In this document: positions 28,807-35,018 of the stretch, piece after piece
Layout of the letters: every line of letters begins with the position of its first letter
Numbering within the stretch: position 1 is the stretch's first letter
Virus record (IMG/VR): IMGVR_UViG_3300005542_000014
Location: 1 to 37,917 of that record
DNA length: 37,917 bases
Strand: one strand, 5' to 3'
Source of the DNA: a virus
The notes under the pieces: generated by a model
What the model was told of the DNA's origin: nothing
The model's database searches: none
What the model saw: the letters and a program-made list of their open reading frames with translations, nothing else
Translations under genes and position numbers: made by a program

Positions 28807-29853
28807 TTACCTCGTCAGGAATTCGGTATTGCGCACACGCTCGCGCCAGTAGTCGAGAAGATCGGCCATAGTGCGCTCAAAAGTGTATTGCGGCGCCCAT
28901 CCAGTATGCCGGCGGAACTTGGTAGTGTCTGGCACTTGAAGGTCGGCGTCAATGGGGCGCAGCCGCGCCGGATCGGTCCTGACCTGGACGACTGTTACGT
29001 CCTGATCCATACCGCGCATTGCGTGGCGAGCGAGCGACGGCGACAGGTCGAGCAATGTGTCAAGCATTTGGTCGATGGTGCGCGTCGTGTCGCCGCCGAT
29101 GTTGTAGTAGGCGCCCGGCGTCGGGTTGATGGTCAAGAGCATGTGGTAGGCCCGCACAGCGTCACGCACATCGGCGAAGGTGCGAAGTGAGTCGAGATTA
29201 CCGACCTTGATGATCGGCGGGATTTTCTTTTGCTCAATAAGTGCGATCTGCTTCGCGAAGGTGCTCTCAGCGAACACGTCGCCGCGGCGTGGCCCGGTGT
29301 GCGTGAACATGCGCGTCGTCTGCACGTTCATGCCGTAGGCTTCGGCATAGTAGCGGCCGATCAAATCGGTGCCGACCTTGCTGATCGCGTAAGGTGAGGC
29401 GGGGTGGAAACTGCATTCCTCGTTGATCGGGAGTTTGTCCGCGGGCACGCGGCCGAACACTTCCGATGACGAGCACACATGAATGATCGCATCCGGGCGA
29501 TACTTGCGCAGCGCAGCAAGCACGCGCTCGGTGCCTTGGACATTCGTGTCGAGCGTGACCAGCGGTGAGTCGAAAGACACTTTCGGAAAGCTCTGCGCGG
29601 CCAGATGGAAAACGTAGTCGGGCATACTGGCCTGGATCACAGCATCAATCGAAAGTGCGTCGGTCAGGTCGCCATAGAACAGCTTGATACGCCGGTCGCC
29701 GTCGTTTATCCGCTCGATGTGGTCCTGGATGTTGTCGAGCGGCGAGCGCCAACGCAACATGCCGTGAATTTCCCAATCCGTATTCGGGAGCAAATAGTCG
29801 AGCAAGTGCGATCCGACCATTCCTGTGATGCCAGTGATTAGCGCGCGGGTCAT
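28807..29853 (-). CDS. gmd: GDP-mannose 4,6-dehydratase-like SDR
   Basis: 348 residues. TGITGMVGSHLLDYLLP (7 on), GDLTDALSIDAVIQASMPDY, HLAAQSFPKVSFDSPLVTLD, then VCSSSEVFGRVP with the catalytic region and SPYAISKVGTDL holding the Tyr-x3-Lys. HTGPRRGDVFAESTFAKQIA is the GMD-type substrate loop. The normal product is GDP-4-keto-6-deoxy-mannose; a heptose substrate is possible because a GmhA-like gene is in the same genome. The gene symbol is by family resemblance. Confidence 0.85.
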   Translation of the reverse strand: MTRALITGITGMVGSHLLDYLLPNTDWEIHGMLRWRSPLDNIQDHIERINDGDRRIKLFYGDLTDALSIDAVIQASMPDYVFHLAAQSFPKVSFDSPLVTLDTNVQGTERVLAALRKYRPDAIIHVCSSSEVFGRVPADKLPINEECSFHPASPYAISKVGTDLIGRYYAEAYGMNVQTTRMFTHTGPRRGDVFAESTFAKQIALIEQKKIPPIIKVGNLDSLRTFADVRDAVRAYHMLLTINPTPGAYYNIGGDTTRTIDQMLDTLLDLSPSLARHAMRGMDQDVTVVQVRTDPARLRPIDADLQVPDTTKFRRHTGWAPQYTFERTMADLLDYWRERVRNTEFLTR

Positions 29854-29875
29854 GCACGGACTCCCCCTCTAAGGC

Positions 29876-30298
29876 TCATGAAAATATATTCCAGTTGCCG
29901 AACTGAGGTTCAAGATCGCTGGCGAGGCAGTCGATCTTATGATCTTTGCGGCCGGCGCTGTACGCAGCCACGATGTTCTTTGCGGTGTTGCGCACGCCGT
30001 TGACCGAATGCGTGAGCTTCAAGAGCTTGTCTTGTTCGGAGCCACCGAGTCGCGCCCGGCTTTCGTTCTCCCAAATGTATCGGTTGGAAAGCATGATGAC
30101 CATAATCGCGTGCACATCCTTCGCAGTCATCTTGCCGAGGGACGGGTCGGCGAGCATCAAGTCAATATCGTGCAGAATAAGCTCGCGCTCGGCAACGTAG
30201 GCGTCTTTGTGCTCCGGGATGAAGATTGCTTTCAACTGCACGATTGCGAGGCGGTCGATAAGCTCGGCGAGGGTCGGAAGGTATTTGCGCTCGGTCAT
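29876..30298 (-). CDS. hypothetical protein of the glycan module
   Basis: 140 residues. LAELIDRLAIVQLKAIFIPE, DIDLMLADPSLGK, MVIMLSNRYIWENESRARLG and LTHSVNGVRNTAKNIVAAYS. The LIDRLxIxxLK start is reminiscent of DUF6165 and related phage glycan-cluster proteins, but I am not sure. It is ATGA-coupled to the beta-propeller gene. Function unknown. Confidence 0.6.
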   Translation of the reverse strand: MTERKYLPTLAELIDRLAIVQLKAIFIPEHKDAYVAERELILHDIDLMLADPSLGKMTAKDVHAIMVIMLSNRYIWENESRARLGGSEQDKLLKLTHSVNGVRNTAKNIVAAYSAGRKDHKIDCLASDLEPQFGNWNIFS

Positions 30299-31227
30299 AT
30301 CACGCTCCGCAATTCGTCAAGGTCAATGGTAGCGACGAACGGTTGTTCCTGTAGGGCAAGCGGGCCGGCTGACGGATCGTCGCGACCGTAGGACAAAATG
30401 ACGCGCTTGCCGTCCGGGTGATAGGCCATGCCGATCACGACTTCAAGCCCCTCTCCGAATAGTTGGAATGCGTCGGAAATACCCAAGGGTCGGCCTGCGC
30501 GGTCGAGCTTGGCGAAGTGCTGCCATGTGCGGCGCCGATCCTCTGTGTACGCATGAACTACGCACAGGCCGCCGTCCTGGTACGGGATGACTTGTGAGCC
30601 ACCGTTCAAATGCGCGAAGTCTTGGCGGGCATCAGCAAGAGGAACGAGGCCGCCGATGGGATTGACGAGCGTGCCGAGTCGGTAGTGCAAGCGAAGCTCG
30701 CCGTTGGTCATGTCGGGCATGAAGTTCTTTTCGCTTGGCGCCGCCGGGTCGCCGATGACGCGGCGAACATCGGTGAAGGCCGGAACGCGCTTACCTTCGT
30801 CGATGCGTGCCATGTAAAATTCAGCTTCCGGTGTTGCGCCACAGCCCGACGCACACAACGTCATCCATAGTTGATCGTTGCGTCCGAACAGACGACCACT
30901 CTCGAAGCCGCGAAAGCCGCGAAATGATTTGCCGGTCGGCGTCGGCGTCGCACTCGGCGGCGTTGCAATTTCTCGCACCATAGCTACGTCAAGATCGTGA
31001 TTGAAGTACGCAAGGTAGGTGATGTTGCGTGCGTCGGTGTGCTCATACGGCGTGCCGGGTGGCAACGGCCAGAAGCCGCCTTCCGGTGCGAGGTACTTGT
31101 TCATCGCGCATACACTCGCCATGATCTGCCCGCATCCGGGGCGCACCATGACCGAGGCATTTGTAAGCATGAAACCTTCCTTGACGGGAAAGCGGATCGG
31201 CTTCTCGATTGTGGATTTGAACATCAT
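30295..31227 (-). CDS. beta-propeller glycosidase/glycosyltransferase-associated protein, copy B
   Basis: 310 residues from the ATG at 31227 (ATGA coupling). SEKNFMPDMTNGELRLHYRL, LNGGSQVIPYQDGGLCVVHA and GLEVVIGMAYHPDGKRVILS. Repeated strands with a sensor-like K-N-x-M-P motif suggest a five-bladed propeller of the GH43/GH130-like kind. It is a paralogue of the next gene, sharing the same blocks. Hydrolase or phosphorylase activity on the phage sugar is a guess. Confidence 0.6.
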   Translation of the reverse strand: MMFKSTIEKPIRFPVKEGFMLTNASVMVRPGCGQIMASVCAMNKYLAPEGGFWPLPPGTPYEHTDARNITYLAYFNHDLDVAMVREIATPPSATPTPTGKSFRGFRGFESGRLFGRNDQLWMTLCASGCGATPEAEFYMARIDEGKRVPAFTDVRRVIGDPAAPSEKNFMPDMTNGELRLHYRLGTLVNPIGGLVPLADARQDFAHLNGGSQVIPYQDGGLCVVHAYTEDRRRTWQHFAKLDRAGRPLGISDAFQLFGEGLEVVIGMAYHPDGKRVILSYGRDDPSAGPLALQEQPFVATIDLDELRSVI

Positions 31228-32261
31228 GCCCGGACTCCCGGACGGATGATGCGTGGTCGCGTCGCGTTGCGCGGAGAGCGGATCGTCGGTTGTACGCGAG
31301 GCATGTACGGTCGGCGCGTCTGGACAGTCCGGCCTTGCGGCTCGCCATTCCACTGCATTGCGCGAATATCGTCGAGCGACACATCGGCGACGAACGGCCC
31401 GTGCGAGATAACGGCGCGGCAATTGTCCGGGTGCAGTGCGAGGCCGGTGACGACTTCGACCTTTTCCACATCGTACAGGCAGAATGGTTCCGACAGCGCA
31501 ATAGGTGCACCCGATCTGTCAAACTTCACGAAATAGTGGCGATACTGCCGACCGGGTGTATCTCTGCCGAAGTGGAAGTCGTGCACAATGGCGAGGCCGC
31601 CGCCATTGAACGGAATGACTTGAGTGCCGCCGTTGATGCTGGTCCAATCTTGACGACCGACCACGTATTCAAGTCCCGTAAGATCAATCAACATGCCGAG
31701 GCGATAATGATAGCGCAGAGCATCGTCGATCACTTCCGGCATCCAATTCTTCTCGTCACCGCGCCGCGCGCCGCGCGGAGCAAGTTGATGAACTTCGGTG
31801 ATCGCTGCGCCGTCGAGCCGACTCAGGAAAAAGTTAAGATCGCGACCTTCGCGCCCGGCGTAGAAGTCCATCCACAATTGGTCACGCCACTCAAACGGCT
31901 TCGGCCCGTCGAAACCGGCGCGCGAGTGGCGGAATTTCTCGGCGAGCGGATCGACAGTCTGCGCGAAGATAATATCTTGTACATCCTCGACCGCGAAACA
32001 GTCGGAGAGCGTGACGAGATATGGCGGCCGATGCGATGTAGGGATGCCTGGACGACTTCTCGATCCAGGTGGTGCCACATAGCGCACATACTTCGCAGTT
32101 CGTGGATCATAGACCATGTTGGACGCCCAAAAGGCGCCGACGAGTTTGCCTTTGAAAGTAGTGACCGAACTGCCGATCAAGAAGAAATCTTGATGTGCGG
32201 GAAAGTCGATCATACGTTGTTTGAATGACGGGCAAAGCGCGGCGAGCGGGGGCGCGATCAT
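31224..32261 (-). CDS. beta-propeller glycosidase-like protein, copy A
   Basis: 345 residues. DEKNWMPEVIDDALRYHYRL, INGGTQVIPFNGGGLAIVHD and VEVVTGLALHPDNCRAVISH align block by block with copy B, so the pair is a tandem duplication that diverged. It has an extra C-terminal basic tail (MPRVQPTIRSPRNATRPRI) ending PGVRA. Coupled by ATGA to the DUF5672 gene. Confidence 0.6.
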   Translation of the reverse strand: MIAPPLAALCPSFKQRMIDFPAHQDFFLIGSSVTTFKGKLVGAFWASNMVYDPRTAKYVRYVAPPGSRSRPGIPTSHRPPYLVTLSDCFAVEDVQDIIFAQTVDPLAEKFRHSRAGFDGPKPFEWRDQLWMDFYAGREGRDLNFFLSRLDGAAITEVHQLAPRGARRGDEKNWMPEVIDDALRYHYRLGMLIDLTGLEYVVGRQDWTSINGGTQVIPFNGGGLAIVHDFHFGRDTPGRQYRHYFVKFDRSGAPIALSEPFCLYDVEKVEVVTGLALHPDNCRAVISHGPFVADVSLDDIRAMQWNGEPQGRTVQTRRPYMPRVQPTIRSPRNATRPRIIRPGVRA

Positions 32262-33211
32262 GCTTTCACTCCGGGCTGACGTGTCAGGTATCCGATCATG
32301 CGCCGATGACCGTTGTGATGCGGGAGTCGCTGTTGTCCGGGGCTGGCCGGGTTTTGTGGCGGGACGACGGGCCGCGGTCGCGGCGTGATCGGCAGACGAA
32401 CGGTGCGAGCGTTGCGCCGCGCAATGACAGGCCGAAACTTATTCTCGGCATTCAACAATTCGGGTCCGATGAATTCTCGCATCCAAGGCCACTCCGACGA
32501 AAGTAAGCGGAGCTTCGGCGTCGCCGTCACGATGTATTGGTTTTGCATGACGAGTTGTACGCGGCGCTTCAACTCGTCGCGGTCGAGTGCGAGCGGCCAG
32601 TTGAAAACGTCGTGGTAACCGAAGCTCGGCGGCGCGTCCTTGCGCGCCTGATAGCCGTGCTCGTATGCGAACTGAAAGCCCACATCTTCGGGCGCCCACA
32701 CCGCGCCGCAATCCTTCTCGAAAAACTGACGGTGCTCGCGGCAAAGATGCACGTCGGTCGCGACTATGAAGCGATCACTGTTCGCATGGATCGAGTCGGC
32801 GAGCTTCTTCGACAACAGCATGAAGCCGCCATTGCCGACCGAATGTTCGCGTTTGTTGTCTCGCGCCCATACCCACGGTGCGCCGATCATGTCGTATTTC
32901 AGGAAGTCATCCCGCCAAGACGATACGTCGCGAATGCCCGCATCCCATTCCATCATCAAGACGTGCGAAGTCTTGGCGGCCTGCGCTGCGTGCGAATAAT
33001 AGAACGTGCCTTGCTGGATTTTGTCGGGCCAGTTGGGGGCGGGAATGATCCGAGTGATCGCCGACTCGGTAAAGAAAAGCTCCGGTTGATCTGTGTACAG
33101 GATTACTTCACCGAACTGGACCTTCGATGTTGCGTCGAGGATCGCCTGCCGAGCAAGCTCATGCGTTTGTGTCTCGACCAGGATAAGGGTCACGTCGGGC
33201 AGGGAGAGCAT
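32258..33211 (-). CDS. DUF5672-like glycosyltransferase
   Basis: 317 residues. LPDVTLILVETQTHELARQA, HVLMMEWDAGIRDVSSWRDD, FLKYDMIGAPWVW, VGNGGFMLLSKKLADSI and GYHDVFNWPLALD match the DUF5672 glycosyltransferase plan. The short acidic stretch (EWDAG) stands where the family has a DxD-like site. A Pro/Arg-rich tail follows. The SD GGAAGG is good. Confidence 0.75.
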   Translation of the reverse strand: MLSLPDVTLILVETQTHELARQAILDATSKVQFGEVILYTDQPELFFTESAITRIIPAPNWPDKIQQGTFYYSHAAQAAKTSHVLMMEWDAGIRDVSSWRDDFLKYDMIGAPWVWARDNKREHSVGNGGFMLLSKKLADSIHANSDRFIVATDVHLCREHRQFFEKDCGAVWAPEDVGFQFAYEHGYQARKDAPPSFGYHDVFNWPLALDRDELKRRVQLVMQNQYIVTATPKLRLLSSEWPWMREFIGPELLNAENKFRPVIARRNARTVRLPITPRPRPVVPPQNPASPGQQRLPHHNGHRRMIGYLTRQPGVKA

Positions 33212-33240
33212 GGGGACCTTCCGGGAGTAGTTTGTATAGC

Positions 33241-33263
33241 AAAATGGCCCTTAGAGGGCCATT
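33241..33263 (-). terminator. rho-independent terminator upstream of the DUF5672 gene
   Basis: On the minus strand AATGGCCCT-CTA-AGGGCCATT (9-bp perfect stem, 3-base loop), then TTTT. It would end the mRNA of the upstream GT9 gene. Next to it, TGCTATACA is a possible extended -10 that could restart transcription. Confidence 0.65.
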
Positions 33264-33285
33264 AACCACGGCGAACTACTCTGCG

Positions 33286-34386
33286 TCAAGCCTTGATCTG
33301 GCCGCGGCGTGCTAACAGGGCCGGATTGCCCGGCCGAATGACTCGTTGCCGAAGCGCGAAGCGGTTGATCGGAATGGCATCGGCGACCGTGGCCGGCGCG
33401 AACATTTCAGTTACCGGACGGCTTTCAGCAAACGTTGAAACCTCGCAATTCGCTCGGCAAAATTCATGCACTCTGGCGATTGCCGTTGGCACGTCGATCT
33501 TCTTGGTGCAGGGATTGGTACAGCTTGACGTGCCGCACTGACACGGCTGCATCGGCTCGATGCCAAGCCAGGGCGCGTGCTTCGCGCCGTCTGCCAGCCA
33601 AGATGCCGGCTCGTAGCCGCCGAGGATGGAAATGCAAGGGGTGTTGACCGCGGGCGCAAGAACCGCTGCGAAGCCGCTGGACGTGTACACGCACGTCGCG
33701 CTCTTGAACAACGCGGCGAGTAATTCAAACGTAAGCTCGCCCTTGTGCAGCGTCACGTCCGCTTTCAACTCCGGGCCGACGATCCACTCCCGCATTGGTT
33801 CAAGATCGGCGACCGAAACAACAAAGAAGTTATCGCGGATCGCAGCGAAGATTTCTGCGTAGTCGGTGGCGTTGGCGTTGCGGACCTGACTGCCGCGCCA
33901 CTCCGGTCGAGCGACGAGCGGCCGATAAACGAGAAGCGGCTTGCCGGTGTTCGGCCAATGTCGGGAGACTTCATTGAACAAACGGAAAGACCAATCGTCC
34001 GGCACAGGCAACGTGAAGTCGGCGGCCGGGTAGCCGACCGCCGCACTCGCGCCCTTGAACATCGCTTCAAGAACGCTGCGCGACGCGCACTCGTTGATGG
34101 TCTTGGTGCCGTAGGAGAAGCGGATCGTCGGCATGTGATGATGCGGCGCCGGATTGTCCGAAAACTTCTCGCGCTCGCGACTCGCATTCTTCAATTGAGT
34201 GCGGAGCGCGACCGGCCGATTGACGACGCGCAAGCCGTCGCCAAGCAAGTCGTGATAGATACAAGGCCAGGATGTTTCCAGGACGATGTTGTAGCTCTGC
34301 ATGAGGTAGCGGAGCACTGCGCGTTGATGGAGGTTATCCCCCATCCCGTGCATCCCATGGACAAGCAGCAATTGCTTACTCGTCAT
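33286..34386 (-). CDS. glycosyltransferase family 9-like protein
   Basis: 366 residues. LLLVHGMHGMGDNLHQRAVL (with G-x-G-D) is the GT9-type start; GYPAADFTLPVPDDWSFRLF lies in the N-terminal half; the C-terminal half has GELTFELLAALFKSATCVYT, SSGFAAVLAPAVNTPCISI and a Cys-rich PCQCGTSSCTNPCTKK near residue 285. This is the nucleotide-sugar-binding half. It is longer than the one at 985. A role in adding the phage-made sugar is likely. It overlaps the next gene by 11 bases. Confidence 0.7.
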   Translation of the reverse strand: MTSKQLLLVHGMHGMGDNLHQRAVLRYLMQSYNIVLETSWPCIYHDLLGDGLRVVNRPVALRTQLKNASREREKFSDNPAPHHHMPTIRFSYGTKTINECASRSVLEAMFKGASAAVGYPAADFTLPVPDDWSFRLFNEVSRHWPNTGKPLLVYRPLVARPEWRGSQVRNANATDYAEIFAAIRDNFFVVSVADLEPMREWIVGPELKADVTLHKGELTFELLAALFKSATCVYTSSGFAAVLAPAVNTPCISILGGYEPASWLADGAKHAPWLGIEPMQPCQCGTSSCTNPCTKKIDVPTAIARVHEFCRANCEVSTFAESRPVTEMFAPATVADAIPINRFALRQRVIRPGNPALLARRGQIKA

Positions 34387-34564
34387 CGGCTTCTTTGACT
34401 AGATCAAAGCGACCGTATGGGACACCCATGTTGTCGAGCAAGCCTTTGCCGGATCGTTTGCCGCGACCGTGTTTGTTGTAGTCGTCGATACGGTTCGCGG
34501 CTTGCGCGTTTCCGAGCGAAGTATTTTCGGACCAAGCTCGGCTAAAGTCGCGCCAAAAACCCAT
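34376..34564 (-). CDS. 62-residue hypothetical protein
   Basis: MGFWRDFSRAWSENTSLGNA and RIDDYNKHGRGKRSGKGLLD. Charged, no TM, no family recognised. It lies between the small structural protein and the GT9-like gene, in the same direction. Confidence 0.55.
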   Translation of the reverse strand: MGFWRDFSRAWSENTSLGNAQAANRIDDYNKHGRGKRSGKGLLDNMGVPYGRFDLVKEADDE

Positions 34565-34569
34565 GGCAT

Positions 34570-34953
34570 TTACCCGTGCGTGATGGTGGCCGCGGTGAGC
34601 GTGACCGATTGGCCGGCGACGATGGACGTGCTCGACAGGTTAATGTCGCTCGCCGACGTGCCCACGGTCAGACCGGAAATGACCACGTGACCGACGCCAT
34701 CTTCGACTTCGGCCTGTGTCGCTGTGCCCGTGTTGCCCGCGCTCGCATCGACCAGCGGCGTACCGCTGAATGTGAGAACGCCGCCCGACACGGTGCCGCA
34801 AGTTGCGGAGAACGTGATGGCGGCGAGCAAATGAGCACCGGAGAAGCCAACCGAGTCGCCGAACAGAAGGGAGCCGGCACCGCCGTTGTCGATGGCCGTA
34901 ACCACCGAAGTCATGCGGGTGTTTTTCAGGGTCGTGTTGTAGGTGACGGACAT
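34570..34953 (-). CDS. small phage structural/decoration protein
   Basis: 127 residues. It starts SVTYNTTLKNTRMTSVVTAI and ends GLTVGTSASDINLSSTSIV plus GQSVTLTAATITHG, a pattern I recall from small beta-rich structural proteins of siphoviruses and prophages. It has a strong SD, GGAGGGA, and a promoter at 34982-35010. It is probably part of the tail or head surface. Confidence 0.65.
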   Translation of the reverse strand: MSVTYNTTLKNTRMTSVVTAIDNGGAGSLLFGDSVGFSGAHLLAAITFSATCGTVSGGVLTFSGTPLVDASAGNTGTATQAEVEDGVGHVVISGLTVGTSASDINLSSTSIVAGQSVTLTAATITHG

Positions 34954-34981
34954 GGCTGTCCCTCCAAAGTGGGGCTGACAT

Positions 34982-35010
34982 GGTTAACCACGCCCGGCCG
35001 CCCTCGTCAA
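34982..35010 (-). promoter_or_regulatory. promoter for the small structural gene
   Basis: Minus strand TTGACG (35005-35010), 17 bases, TTAACC (34982-34987), with TGG in front of the -10. Same layout as 26987-27015. The -10 lies in the palindrome TGGTTAACCA. Confidence 0.5.
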
Positions 35011-35018
35011 GCCGGGTG

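Noticed and set aside
31290-33265. two long plus-strand open frames (312 and 242 codons)
   Set aside because: Both are antisense to the propeller and DUF5672 genes, which have conserved motifs and coupled starts.
27012-33300. shared C-terminal G-x-K/R-A in four neighbouring proteins
   Set aside because: The common ends are explained by embedded DNA signals: the SD of the coupled next gene (CGGAG or GGGAG) or the AAGGCTTGACG promoter box across the stop codon. Not a protein sorting motif.
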